A stretch of DNA of 64,000 nucleotides from Streptomyces venezuelae (lineage in GTDB: Bacteria; Actinomycetota; Actinomycetes; Streptomycetales; Streptomycetaceae): the NCBI RefSeq assembly GCF_008642375.1, contig NZ_CP029194.1, forward strand, positions 5,759,001-5,823,000, given 5' to 3'. This document shows, piece by piece, positions 44,968 through 53,166 of this stretch. Under the pieces are notes generated by a model that was given only the letters and a program-made list of their open reading frames with translations, had not been told where the DNA came from and did not search any database. Numbering within the stretch: the stretch's first letter is position 1; each line of letters starts with the position of its first letter. The translations under genes and the position numbers were made by a program.

Positions 44968-45534
44968 GTGCCGGACGACGTGGGGGGCACGCCGTTCCCG
45001 GACGGCGGGGACCCTGAGGACTCTGTCGACCGCGGAGGCGCAGACGAGGACTACGCCACCGTGGTGTTCGACGAGGCCTTCGTACGGGCCGCCACGGTGC
45101 ACGAGCCGAGCGCGGTCGAGCGACTACTCGCAGCCGCCCAGGCCCGCGCAGAGGCCGAATCGGCCCGGACCCGCGCCGCTGTCGGATCCGGGGACGACGA
45201 CCCCTACGAGGACGGCTACGACCCCGTAGGCCTCACCTACGAGCCCGACGACGTCGGGGACGACGCCAGCCCCTACGGCCGCCACGGAGGCGCCCTGCGC
45301 CCCTACCGGGGCAGCGCCCGCTGGCACCGTCCCGTCGCCTGGATCCTGGCCCTCCTGATGGGCATCGGCATGGTCGCCCTCGCCTTCAGCGCCGTCTACC
45401 GCGGCGCCGTCGCCAACCGCCAGGACCAGATCCCGCCGCCGGCCACGACCGGAGTGGACACCCCGAATCCGGCCCCGGCCCCGCCCGCCGCATACGCACC
45501 GCCGCGGGTCTCCGTCGCCCCCCGTACACCCTGA
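44968..45534 (+). CDS. Single-pass membrane protein with VVFDEAFVRAA motif
   Basis: A 188-residue protein of unknown function. It has an acidic cytoplasmic N-terminus with VVFDEAFVRAA at residues 32-42, an Asp/Tyr-rich linker, one membrane helix (about 122-144) and a short Pro/Ala-rich outer tail. The next gene has the same motif ahead of its own membrane helix, so the two are related in design. Streptomyces two-hybrid work on spore-wall proteins involved genes from this neighbourhood, as I recall. The start rests on the leaderless -10 box. Confidence 0.75.
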   Translation: MPDDVGGTPFPDGGDPEDSVDRGGADEDYATVVFDEAFVRAATVHEPSAVERLLAAAQARAEAESARTRAAVGSGDDDPYEDGYDPVGLTYEPDDVGDDASPYGRHGGALRPYRGSARWHRPVAWILALLMGIGMVALAFSAVYRGAVANRQDQIPPPATTGVDTPNPAPAPPAAYAPPRVSVAPRTP

Positions 45535-45593
45535 CGGCCGCACCCTTCCGAAGTTGTCGTACATCTCGGCGTTTACCGGAGCCCCCGCCGACC

Positions 45594-45599
45594 TACCCT
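45594..45599 (+). promoter_or_regulatory. -10 box of the 45606 gene (leaderless type)
   Basis: TACCCT lies exactly 6 nt before ATG 45606. Confidence 0.5.
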
Positions 45600-45605
45600 G
45601 AAGGT

Positions 45606-46688
45606 ATGGCAGGGCGTGGCGACCCGCCTGAGGGGACACCCGAGGGTCTCCCCGGCGGTGGTGAGGACGAGTACCGATCCGTCGTCTTCGACGAGTCGTT
45701 CGTCCGTGCTGCCCGCCTCCAGGAGTTCTCCGCCCAGGAGCGGATGGGGGAGTACGCCCAGCCCGTGCGGTCCCGGACCGCCCGGGAGGGCGGAACCGGA
45801 TCCCGGCAGGCCGTCCTGCTGGTCCTGCTGATCCTCCTCGCCTTCGGCACCGCCATCTACCTCGGCGTCCGCAACCCGTACCAGCCCCCCGCCGACCAGC
45901 GGGCCGAACCGCTGCGGACCACCGTGGTCCCGCTCGCCCCGCAGGGCACCGTCCCGGGCGGGCAGCCCGAGCAGCTCTTCGCCCGCAGCCCCGTCGCCGA
46001 GTACCGCACGGGAGCCGCCGGCATCAACCTGCCCGTCGTCGGACGCACCTCCCACTTCGCGGAGAGCCAGGTCGTCACCGCCCTCAGCATCGCCAAGGAC
46101 TACCTCGTCGCCTCGTCCCTGGAGCCCGACACGCTCTCCGGAACGACCGTGCGGCCCGTCCGGCTGCTGCTCGACCCCGACCAGCTGGAGCAGTTCGACC
46201 GAAGCGTCGAGTCACCGGCCGACGACGGACGGCACGCCCTCGCCGCCTGGCTCGTCCGCTTCGACCCGCGGCAGGTCGTGCTTGCCGACCCCGGCACCCG
46301 CGTCCAGGGCACGCTCCGTTTCGAGGAGTCCGGCCCGGACACGCTGGACGTCACCGCCGACCACACGTTCACCTACGCCCTGCGTCCGGCCGCCGGCGGC
46401 GTGGGACCGGCCGCCGAGGCCTCGCTGTTCACCGTCCACCGCGTGATGCACTTCCGCTTCGACCGCGAGGACCTGCGCATGCACCGGGCCGAGCTGCTGG
46501 CCAGCACGGTGGAGGCCGGACCGCAGGCCTGCGGCCCCGGCTCCACCGGCGCCCTGAAGCCGCTCCTCGCCGGAGCGCGGGCCCCGGAGGCGGGCGGGCC
46601 GGCGGTCACCGACCCGTACGCCACGACCAGGCCCGCGGCCCCGTCCCTGTGCGGTGCGCTGGCGCCGAGCGCTCAGCCCTCGCTCTGA
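45606..46688 (+). CDS. Single-pass membrane protein with VVFDESFVRAA motif
   Basis: A 360-residue protein. The cytoplasmic N-terminus has VVFDESFVRAA at 26-36 and one membrane helix lies at about 68-88. The large extracytoplasmic domain (about 90-330) contains VVTALSIAKDYLVASSL and LDVTADHTFTYALRP, with a Pro/Ala-rich end. The outer domain resembles conserved Streptomyces proteins of unknown function. The motif is shared with the preceding gene, and both have leaderless-type promoters. The 3' end overlaps the convergent protease gene by 16 nt. Confidence 0.8.
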   Translation: MAGRGDPPEGTPEGLPGGGEDEYRSVVFDESFVRAARLQEFSAQERMGEYAQPVRSRTAREGGTGSRQAVLLVLLILLAFGTAIYLGVRNPYQPPADQRAEPLRTTVVPLAPQGTVPGGQPEQLFARSPVAEYRTGAAGINLPVVGRTSHFAESQVVTALSIAKDYLVASSLEPDTLSGTTVRPVRLLLDPDQLEQFDRSVESPADDGRHALAAWLVRFDPRQVVLADPGTRVQGTLRFEESGPDTLDVTADHTFTYALRPAAGGVGPAAEASLFTVHRVMHFRFDREDLRMHRAELLASTVEAGPQACGPGSTGALKPLLAGARAPEAGGPAVTDPYATTRPAAPSLCGALAPSAQPSL

Positions 46689-47794
46689 CCGTCCTTGGTC
46701 TCGCCGTCCCCGGTCCGGCCGTCGGCCTCCTTGGTGCTCTGAGCGCCGCCCTGGCCGGTGCTCTGTCCGCCGAAGCGGTTGCGCAGCCGTCCGCCCAGGT
46801 CGCCCGCGAGGTCACCGGCGCCCCCGGCTATGTCCCCGACCAGCTTGATCAGCGGGTCCTTGCTGGTCCGCACCGTATCGGCGTAGTGCCCGGCCGACTC
46901 GCGGAAGGCGTCCGTGACCGAGGTGTCCTTGTCCTCGGAGCGCCGGGGGTAGTGCCCGTCCATGATCCGCTGGTGGTCGCGGCTCTCCGACCACTTCTTC
47001 AGCTCCGCGGCCCGCACCGTGGCGAAGGGGTGCGAGCGGGGCAGCACATTCAGGATCTTCAGGACCGAGTCGCGCAGGTCACCGGCCTTCTCGTACTCGT
47101 CGGCCTGAGCGAGGAACGCGTCGACGTTCATCTCGTGGAGGTGGTTGCCGCCGGCGATCTTCATCAGACCGCGCATCGAGGCCTGCACGTCCTGCCCGAC
47201 GAGGAGCCCGGCCCGGTCGGCGGAGAGCTCCGACTTGCGGAACCACTCGCGCAGCGCCGTCACGATGGCCGTGATCGCCACGGTCCCCAGCGGCACCCAG
47301 GCGATCTTGAGCGCGAGATTGGTGAGGAAGAGAAGAATGGTGCGGTACACGGCGTGGCCGGAGAGCGCGTGGCCCACCTCGTGGCCGATGACCGCCCGCA
47401 TCTCCTCCTCGTCGAGCAGCTCCACCAGCCCGGTGGTCACCACGATGATCGGCTCGTCCATGCCGATGCACATGGCGTTGGGCTTGGGGTCCTGCGTGAC
47501 GTACATCGACGGGACCTTCTCCAGGTCCAGGATGTAACAGGCGTCCCTCAGCATGTCGTTGAGCTGGCTGAACTGCGCGTCGCTCACCCGGACGGAGTCC
47601 GAGAGGAACAGCAGTCTCAGGCTGCGCTCGGGGAGAAGGCCGCTGAGTGCCTTGAAAGCGGTGTCGAAGCCGCTGAGCTTGCGCAGCGCGACCAGCGCCG
47701 AGCGGTCGGCCGGATGTTCGTAGGCCCGCGAGGAGATGCCGGGGAACCGCTTTCGCTGCCTGCTCGGCACGTTCCCCTGGTGGTTCTCGGTCAT
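46673..47794 (-). CDS. M48 family zinc metalloprotease (HtpX-like)
   Basis: A 373-residue protein. The zinc motif HEVGH is at residues 138-142, followed by a membrane segment (TILLFLTNLALKIAW and VPLGTVAITAIV) and ELSADRAG, which supplies the third ligand. The C-terminus is Gly/Asp/Lys-rich and disordered. M48 proteases degrade misfolded membrane proteins or process other substrates. The ATG at 47792-47794 follows AGGGGGC on the minus strand. It converges on 45606-46688 with a 16-nt overlap, so the two transcripts must interfere or share a terminator. Confidence 0.9.
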   Translation of the reverse strand: MTENHQGNVPSRQRKRFPGISSRAYEHPADRSALVALRKLSGFDTAFKALSGLLPERSLRLLFLSDSVRVSDAQFSQLNDMLRDACYILDLEKVPSMYVTQDPKPNAMCIGMDEPIIVVTTGLVELLDEEEMRAVIGHEVGHALSGHAVYRTILLFLTNLALKIAWVPLGTVAITAIVTALREWFRKSELSADRAGLLVGQDVQASMRGLMKIAGGNHLHEMNVDAFLAQADEYEKAGDLRDSVLKILNVLPRSHPFATVRAAELKKWSESRDHQRIMDGHYPRRSEDKDTSVTDAFRESAGHYADTVRTSKDPLIKLVGDIAGGAGDLAGDLGGRLRNRFGGQSTGQGGAQSTKEADGRTGDGETKDGQSEG

Positions 47795-47922
47795 GGATGC
47801 CCCCTGTTCGTACGAGTCGGTGCTCGTCCCCCTGACGGAACCCACCCTAGGCGTTGGCGCTACCGTGTGCCGGGGCCTGTGGATAACTCGGGCACAGCGG
47901 ACCACCGAGGAGCACGACGGAC

Positions 47923-48150
47923 ATGCCGGACACCATCGACGCGGCCGCGGCCCTGCTCGCGGCCGCCGCACAGGAAGGCCCGGGGGACACCCTCCGGATC
48001 GTGCTGCTCGGCTCGATCGTGGGAGCCGTCCTGCTCGCCTGGTTCCTGCTGCGCGGCTACCGCGCCGACGACGCCGCCACGCGTACCGACGGCGATGCCG
48101 GCACCGACGACAACTCCGACGCCAACACCGACGACAACGCCAACGCCTGA
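47923..48150 (+). CDS. Small membrane protein with Asp/Asn-rich tail
   Basis: A 75-residue protein with an Ala-rich N-terminal helix, one membrane helix (IVLLGSIVGAVLLAWFLL, about 26-43) and a cytoplasmic tail of Asp, Asn and Thr (TDDNSDANTDDNANA). The ATG has GAGGAG 10 nt upstream. The function is unknown. It is divergent from the M48 protease and lies just before another tiny membrane protein gene and nadD. Confidence 0.72.
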   Translation: MPDTIDAAAALLAAAAQEGPGDTLRIVLLGSIVGAVLLAWFLLRGYRADDAATRTDGDAGTDDNSDANTDDNANA

Positions 48151-48234
48151 GTCGGCGTGAGAGTGTCCGGACGGCCCGCATACGATGTGCGCGAAGTCTC
48201 CGCTCCCATCCCCGATCGATAGGTTTTGCTGACG

Positions 48235-48399
48235 ATGAGCCTCCACAGCACCGCCGCCAACCTGGTCACGCTCGCCGAGGGTGCCACCGAGCACGGTGGC
48301 AACCACGAAAGCCTCAGCCCCTACCTCACCGGCTTCGGCGCCCTCGGTGCGCTGCTCCTGCTGCTGTGGATCACCACGCGCTTCAACCGCGACCGCTGA
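48235..48399 (+). CDS. 54-residue membrane protein
   Basis: A protein beginning [16 protein letters not shown], with a His/Glu-rich stretch, one membrane helix ([20 protein letters not shown], about 31-50) and a basic end (NRDR). The helix followed by positive charges and the GC3-rich codon use support a real gene. The ribosome binding site is weak (GATAGG at about 12 nt). A TACGAT box lies at 48181-48186. A homologue at this position, between a small membrane protein and nadD, is usual in Streptomyces. Function unknown. Confidence 0.7.
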   Translation: MSLHSTAANLVTLAEGATEHGGNHESLSPYLTGFGALGALLLLLWITTRFNRDR

Positions 48400-48437
48400 T
48401 CCGACGACCGCCGAACCGGCGTCCGCCGCGGTGCCAG

Positions 48438-48443
48438 TAGGCT
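48438..48443 (+). promoter_or_regulatory. -10 box of nadD (leaderless type)
   Basis: TAGGCT lies 8 nt before ATG 48452; the spacing favours this ATG over the later GTG 48467. Confidence 0.45.
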
Positions 48444-48451
48444 CTGCACGC

Positions 48452-49072
48452 ATGGGAGAGCAGGAAGTGTCTACCGGCGGCCGCGGCAAACGCCGACTCG
48501 GCGTGATGGGCGGAACGTTCGACCCGATCCACCACGGTCACCTGGTGGCCGCCAGCGAGGTGGCCGCTCTGTTCCACCTCGACGAGGTGGTGTTCGTGCC
48601 GACCGGGCAGCCGTGGCAGAAGGGGCACAAGGCCGTGTCGGCGGCGGAGGACCGCTATCTGATGACGGTCATCGCCACCGCGTCCAACCCGCAGTTCTCG
48701 GTCAGCCGGATCGACATCGACCGGCCCGGCGCGACCTACACCATCGACACGCTGAGGGACCTGCGCTCTCTCAACAGCGACTCGGACCTGTTCTTCATCA
48801 CCGGGGCCGACGCGCTGTCGCAGATCCTCACCTGGCGCGACGCCGAGGAGCTCTTCTCGCTCGCGCACTTCATCGGCGTCACCCGACCGGGCCACGACCT
48901 CACCGACGACGGACTGCCCAAGGGCGGTGTCTCGCTGGTCGAGGTTCCCGCGCTCGCGATCTCGTCCACCGACTGCCGGGCGAGGGTCGCCCAGGGCGAT
49001 CCCGTCTGGTATCTCGTCCCGGACGGTGTGGTGCGCTACATCGACAAGCGCCAGTTGTACCGCGGCGAGTGA
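48452..49072 (+). CDS. nadD: Nicotinate-nucleotide adenylyltransferase
   Basis: A 206-residue nucleotidyltransferase that makes deamido-NAD from nicotinate mononucleotide and ATP. The HxGH-type motif is [12 protein letters not shown], and the adenosine-binding ISSTDCRAR is near the C-terminus. ATG 48452 fits a leaderless message; GTG 48467 with GGGAG upstream is an alternative. It is followed after 19 nt by the LCP gene and then rsfS, the usual Streptomyces order. Confidence 0.96.
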   Translation: MGEQEVSTGGRGKRRLGVMGGTFDPIHHGHLVAASEVAALFHLDEVVFVPTGQPWQKGHKAVSAAEDRYLMTVIATASNPQFSVSRIDIDRPGATYTIDTLRDLRSLNSDSDLFFITGADALSQILTWRDAEELFSLAHFIGVTRPGHDLTDDGLPKGGVSLVEVPALAISSTDCRARVAQGDPVWYLVPDGVVRYIDKRQLYRGE

Positions 49073-49091
49073 GCTTCGGGGAGGGCCACCG

Positions 49092-50795
49092 GTGAACGAC
49101 CAGCAGAATCCGTACGATCCGTACTATCCGCAGCCGCAGATCATCGGCTACGACGAGTACGGACAGCCGGTGTACCAGCCGACGCCGCAGCAGCCCGGTC
49201 AGCAGCACTACGACCCGTACGGCGGTCAGCCGCAGCAGCAGGCGCAGCAGGCGTACGGCTACGACCCCTACGCGCAGCAGCAGCCCGTCCAGCAGCAGCC
49301 GCAGTACGACCCTTATGGGCAGCAGGGCTACGCGTACCCCTCGTACGACACGGACACCGGGCAGCAGTGGGCCGCGCAGGCCGAGCCCGCCCCCGTACAG
49401 GCCACGCAGGCGATGCCGGCCGCGCAGGCGGCGCAGGCGGCACCCGCGGCTCCCGTGGCGGCCCCGGCCGGTGTACCCGGCCAGCGGCCCGCGTCCGAGC
49501 AGCCCGCCCCGGCCCGGCAGGGCGACGACGACCGGGAGTACCGCACCGAGCAGTTCTCGTTCATCGAGGAGCCCGACGAGGACTCCGAGGACGTCATCGA
49601 CTGGCTCAAGTTCACCGAGAGCCGCTCGGAGCGGCGCGAGGAGGCCAGGCGGCGCGGCCGCAACCGGGTCGTCGCGCTCGTCGTCGTCCTCGTACTCGCC
49701 GCCGTGGGCGGTGTCGGCTACCTCTGGTCCGCCGGGATGCTCCCCGGTGCCTCCGCCCCGGAGCAGCGGCAGGACACGGCGACCGGGCCGCAGAAGCGCG
49801 ACACGATCGTCGTCCACCTCCACAACACGAGGGGCGGGGGGACCTCCACCGTCCTGCTCGTCGACAACACCACCACCAAGCAGGGCACCACGGTCCTGCT
49901 CCCCAACAACCTCACCGTCGCCGACGGCGAGGGTTCCGCGACCACCCTCGGCAAGTCGGTCGAGGACGACGGCTCGGGCGGCACCCGCGAGGCGATCGGC
50001 AACCTCTTCGGCACGAAGATCACCGGCACGTGGCGGCTCGACACCCCGTTCCTGGAGAACCTGGTCGAGCTGGTCAGCGGCATCGAGGTCGACACGGACA
50101 CGGCCGTGCCCGACACGAAGAAGGGCGCGGGACCGCTCGTCGAGAAGGGCGAGAAGCAGAGCCTGAGCGGCCGCGCGGCCGTCGCCTACGCGACGTACCG
50201 GGCTCCCGGCGAGGCCGAGGTCAAGCAGCTCCAGCGCTTCGGCCAGGTCATGTACGGGGTGCTGCGGAAGATCTCCGACGACCCGAAGGCCGCGACGGTC
50301 ACCGTCGAGTCCCTGGTGCAGATCCTCGACCCGTCGCTCCCCGAGAAGGACCTCGGCGCCTCCCTCGCGAAGCTCGCCGAGCACGCCAAGATCGGCGACC
50401 ACAAGACGGCCCTGCTGCCGGTCGGCCAGGACGGCACGCTCAGTGAGGGCGCCAGCGACAGCGTGGTGAAGGACATCCTCGGCGGCAAGGTCTCCGCGCC
50501 CGACGCCGGCGACGTGCCGCGGGTCTCCGTGCGGGACGGATCCGGCAAGGACGCGACCGAGGCGGCCCGGGTGGTCCTGATCAACGGCGGCTACGTCTTC
50601 ATCGGCGGCGCCGAGGCGGAAACCCAGGAGAAGTCGCAGGTCATCTACGGTGACGAAGCCCAGAAGGTGACGGCGGCCGAGGTCGCCAAGACCCTGGGGC
50701 TCCCGGCCGGCTCGGTCGAGAAGGGCAAGCCCTCGGGAACGGCCGCGGTGACCGTCGTCCTGGGCCAGGACTACAAGGCCCCGAGGGCCCGGTAG
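49092..50795 (+). CDS. Divergent LytR-CpsA-Psr (LCP) family protein, PdtA-like
   Basis: A 567-residue protein. The cytoplasmic N-terminus (1-190) is disordered, Gln/Tyr/Pro-rich with repeated YDPY, then one membrane helix (about 192-212). The extracytoplasmic LCP-like domain (about 235-410) starts KRDTIVVHLHNT, and a LytR_C-like domain ends the protein (about 465-560: VSVRDGSGKDATEAARVVL). The usual LCP motif ending in PRD is replaced by LLPNNLTV, so it is a divergent member. The gene between nadD and rsfS in S. coelicolor is, as I recall, the polydiglycosylphosphate transferase PdtA, which attaches a wall polymer to peptidoglycan. The GTG start follows GGGGAGGG. Confidence 0.82.
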   Translation: MNDQQNPYDPYYPQPQIIGYDEYGQPVYQPTPQQPGQQHYDPYGGQPQQQAQQAYGYDPYAQQQPVQQQPQYDPYGQQGYAYPSYDTDTGQQWAAQAEPAPVQATQAMPAAQAAQAAPAAPVAAPAGVPGQRPASEQPAPARQGDDDREYRTEQFSFIEEPDEDSEDVIDWLKFTESRSERREEARRRGRNRVVALVVVLVLAAVGGVGYLWSAGMLPGASAPEQRQDTATGPQKRDTIVVHLHNTRGGGTSTVLLVDNTTTKQGTTVLLPNNLTVADGEGSATTLGKSVEDDGSGGTREAIGNLFGTKITGTWRLDTPFLENLVELVSGIEVDTDTAVPDTKKGAGPLVEKGEKQSLSGRAAVAYATYRAPGEAEVKQLQRFGQVMYGVLRKISDDPKAATVTVESLVQILDPSLPEKDLGASLAKLAEHAKIGDHKTALLPVGQDGTLSEGASDSVVKDILGGKVSAPDAGDVPRVSVRDGSGKDATEAARVVLINGGYVFIGGAEAETQEKSQVIYGDEAQKVTAAEVAKTLGLPAGSVEKGKPSGTAAVTVVLGQDYKAPRAR

Positions 50796-50878
50796 AGGCC
50801 CCGGGATAAACGTTGGCGGCGGCGTCGGCGGTCCGTGAGACCCTGGAGGGGTACTGGACCGCCGACGAAAGCCCACTT

Positions 50879-51343
50879 GTGACCGCCACGGATCGCTCCA
50901 TCGAGCTCGTCAACGCCGCCGCTCTGGCTGCCGCCGACCGGCTCGCTCACGACATCATCGCGTACGACGTCAGCGATGTGCTGTCGATCACCGACGCCTT
51001 CCTGCTCGCCTCCGCCCCCAACGACCGCCAGGTCAAGTCGATCGTCGACGAGATCGAGGAGCGGCTCAACAAGGACCTCGGCGCCAAGCCGGTCCGCCGC
51101 GAGGGCGACCGCGACGCCCGCTGGATCCTCCTGGACTACGTCGACATCGTCGTCCACGTCCAGCACAGCGAGGAGCGCGTCTTCTACGCCCTCGAGCGCC
51201 TCTGGAAGGACTGCCCCGAGCTTCCGCTGCCCGAGGAAGCCCTGAAGACCCGCGGCAAGGCGGCCGAGCACGCCGCCCTGACCGGTGTCGACCTGGAGGC
51301 CGGCTCCGGCCTGCCCGACGGACCGGACGGTGAGCTCAGCTGA
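50879..51343 (+). CDS. rsfS: Ribosome silencing factor
   Basis: A 154-residue protein that binds L14 and blocks subunit joining. ELVNAAALAAADRLAHDIIAYD, then DAFLLASAPNDRQVKSI, DARWILLDYVDIVVHV and FYALERLWKD are diagnostic. GTG 50879 is chosen because conservation begins with TATDRSIEL; an upstream in-frame start would add 22 residues not typical of the family. The last bases CTGA overlap the start of the histidine phosphatase gene. Confidence 0.95.
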   Translation: MTATDRSIELVNAAALAAADRLAHDIIAYDVSDVLSITDAFLLASAPNDRQVKSIVDEIEERLNKDLGAKPVRREGDRDARWILLDYVDIVVHVQHSEERVFYALERLWKDCPELPLPEEALKTRGKAAEHAALTGVDLEAGSGLPDGPDGELS

Positions 51344-51993
51344 GCACCACCAAGGGCGGCAGTGGCCGCCGCATCGTCCTCTGGCGTCACGGCCAGACCT
51401 CCTGGAACCTGGAGCGCCGGTTCCAGGGGTCCACGGACATCGAGCTGACCGAGACCGGCGTCGCCCAGGCGCGCCGGGCCGCCCGGCTGCTCGCCGCGCT
51501 GAAGCCGGACGCCGTCGTGGCCTCCGACCTGAAGCGGGCAGCGGCCACCGCCGCCGAGCTGGCCGCGCTCACCGGACACACCGTCGCCCACGACTCCGCG
51601 CTGCGCGAGACGTACGCGGGGGAGTGGCAGGGACTCACCCACGACGAGATCGTCGCCCGCTACGGCGAGCAGTACGCCGCCTGGAAGCGCGGCGAGCCCG
51701 TGCGTCGGGGCGGCGGCGAACTGGAGACCGAGGTGGCCGACCGGGCCGCTCCGGTCGTCCTGGAACACGCCGAGAAGCTTCCCGAGGACGGCACGCTCGT
51801 CGTCGTGAGCCACGGCGGCACGATCCGCACCACCATCGGCCGGCTCCTGGGCCTGGAGGCCCAGCACTGGGAGAGCCTGGGCGGGCTCTCCAACTGCTGC
51901 TGGTCCGTCCTCGGAGAGGGCGCCCGTGGCTGGCGCCTGATGGAGCACAACGCCGGCACGCTGCCCGAGCCGGTCCTCGGCGACGACGACTGA
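51340..51993 (+). CDS. Histidine phosphatase (phosphoglycerate mutase family), CTG start
   Basis: A 217-residue protein. The phosphohistidine motif LWRHGQT (His17) and the second histidine in VVSHGGT (His158) are intact. Its start is unusual: in this frame a TGA stands at 51331-51333, and the catalytic RHG lies before any ATG or GTG. The only start-like codon ahead of it is CTG 51340, which overlaps the rsfS stop as CTGA. That gives MSTTKGGSGRRIVLWRHG, the natural N-terminus. Translation is probably coupled to rsfS. The substrate is unknown; cofactor-independent mutase activity is unlikely. Confidence 0.88.
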   Translation: MSTTKGGSGRRIVLWRHGQTSWNLERRFQGSTDIELTETGVAQARRAARLLAALKPDAVVASDLKRAAATAAELAALTGHTVAHDSALRETYAGEWQGLTHDEIVARYGEQYAAWKRGEPVRRGGGELETEVADRAAPVVLEHAEKLPEDGTLVVVSHGGTIRTTIGRLLGLEAQHWESLGGLSNCCWSVLGEGARGWRLMEHNAGTLPEPVLGDDD

Positions 51994-52022
51994 GGCGCGT
52001 GAGCGGCCTGCCGGACCCGGAT

Positions 52023-52052
52023 TTCACTTTCCGGCAGGTCACAGGCTAAAGT
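52023..52052 (+). promoter_or_regulatory. Promoter of the first tRNA-Ala
   Basis: TTCACT (52023-52028), an 18-nt spacer and TAAAGT (52047-52052). A direct repeat of GCGCAGAGA follows before the tRNA. Confidence 0.5.
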
Positions 52053-52090
52053 TCATCTTGTTCGCAGCGCAGAGAGCGCAGAGAACACGA

Positions 52091-52163
52091 GGGGCTATAG
52101 CTCAGTTGGTAGAGCGCCTGCATGGCATGCAGGAGGTCAGGAGTTCAATTCTCCTTAGCTCCA
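52091..52163 (+). tRNA. tRNA-Ala (anticodon GGC), copy 1
   Basis: A 73-nt cloverleaf. The acceptor stem GGGGCTA/TAGCTCC contains the G3-U70 pair that identifies alanine tRNAs. The anticodon stem CCTGC/GCAGG has loop ATGGCAT (anticodon GGC, reads GCC), and the T-arm has GTTCAAT. CCA is not encoded. It is identical to the tRNA at 56296-56368. Confidence 0.97.
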
Positions 52164-53065
52164 CAGTCACCGAATCCCGTCCCCAACAGGGGGCGGGATT
52201 CGTCGTTTCCGCCCAGTGCCCGGATCGCGCGGCGGCTCTCCTCGTCGTTCGGCGTGTACGTCACGATCCGGCACTCCGGCATCCCGTTGACGGAGAGGGA
52301 GACCGAGGTCATCCGCATCTCGCCGACCGCCTCGTGACGGAAGGTCTTCACCCGGGTCCCCGGCGGCACGACGTCGCCGCTCTGCCAGAGCCGCGCGAAA
52401 ACGGGGCTGGCCTCCGCCAGACGCCGCACGAACGCCTCCCAGGCAGGCTCGCCCACATGGCGTCCGTACGCCCCCCGCAGCTGGGCCACCATCAGCGGCA
52501 GCTCCTGCTCCCGGTCGACCAGGGGGCACGTCGGCTCCGGCGCGGTGAAGAGCGCCCACAGCACGTTGCGTAAACCGAACGGGCCCGTGTCCAGGCCGTT
52601 GCCTTCCCACAGGAAGAGCCGCTCGTAGGTGGTGTTGGTCGCCAGCACGTCGTACCGCGCGTTGTAGAGCACCGCCGGGTGCGGGTCCAGGGCGTCGAGG
52701 ATTCCCTGGATCTCCGGGCTGACGACCTCGACGTCCGGGGCGGCGCGCTCCGGCGTGTACGGCACCTCGGCCAGGTGATAGAGGTGCTCCCGCTCGGGCC
52801 GGTCGAGGCGGAGCGTGCGGGCGACGGCGTCGAGCACCTGCGCCGAGGCGTTGATCGGCCGGCCCTGCTCCAACCACGTGTACCAGGTCACACCCACCCC
52901 GGAGAGCTGGGCGACCTCCTCGCGGCGCAGCCCCGGTGTGCGGCGGCGCAGCCCCGGCGGCATGCCGACGTCCTCCGGGGTCACCCGGGCTCTGCGGCCG
53001 CGCAGGAAGGCGGCCAGCTCAGGCCGTCGGCGCGGCTGGATCGGTACAGCTGCCACAGTCGTCAC
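52145..53065 (-). CDS. MmyB-type helix-turn-helix transcriptional regulator
   Basis: A 306-residue protein with an N-terminal HTH (about 40-95: RRRTPGLRREEVAQLSGVGVTWYTWLEQGR) and a C-terminal MmyB ligand-binding domain (PAVLYNARYDVLATN, VLWALF, GEMRMTSVSLSVNG). It is divergent from an MFS exporter gene, the usual arrangement for a regulator of that exporter. The last residues are odd: the frame runs through the tRNA terminator and 19 nt into the antisense strand of tRNA-Ala, ending CGAKEN, so the natural stop seems lost or displaced. The start is the GTG at 53063-53065. Confidence 0.87.
   Translation of the reverse strand: MTTVAAVPIQPRRRPELAAFLRGRRARVTPEDVGMPPGLRRRTPGLRREEVAQLSGVGVTWYTWLEQGRPINASAQVLDAVARTLRLDRPEREHLYHLAEVPYTPERAAPDVEVVSPEIQGILDALDPHPAVLYNARYDVLATNTTYERLFLWEGNGLDTGPFGLRNVLWALFTAPEPTCPLVDREQELPLMVAQLRGAYGRHVGEPAWEAFVRRLAEASPVFARLWQSGDVVPPGTRVKTFRHEAVGEMRMTSVSLSVNGMPECRIVTYTPNDEESRRAIRALGGNDESRPLLGTGFGDCGAKEN
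52171..52202 (+). terminator. Terminator of the first tRNA-Ala
   Basis: A 14-bp stem CGAATCCCGTCCCC/GGGGGCGGGATTCG with one G-U pair and a 4-nt loop, followed by TCGTTTCC. It lies inside the 3' end of the minus-strand regulator frame. Confidence 0.75.
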
Positions 53066-53166
53066 ACCCCCATGGTCGAGTCCCCGTGCCGCCGTTGCCA
53101 GGTGGTGTCAGTACCAGCATCAGCGGGCTCTCGTTACCCGTATCGGACCGCGGGCACGCTCCTTGC

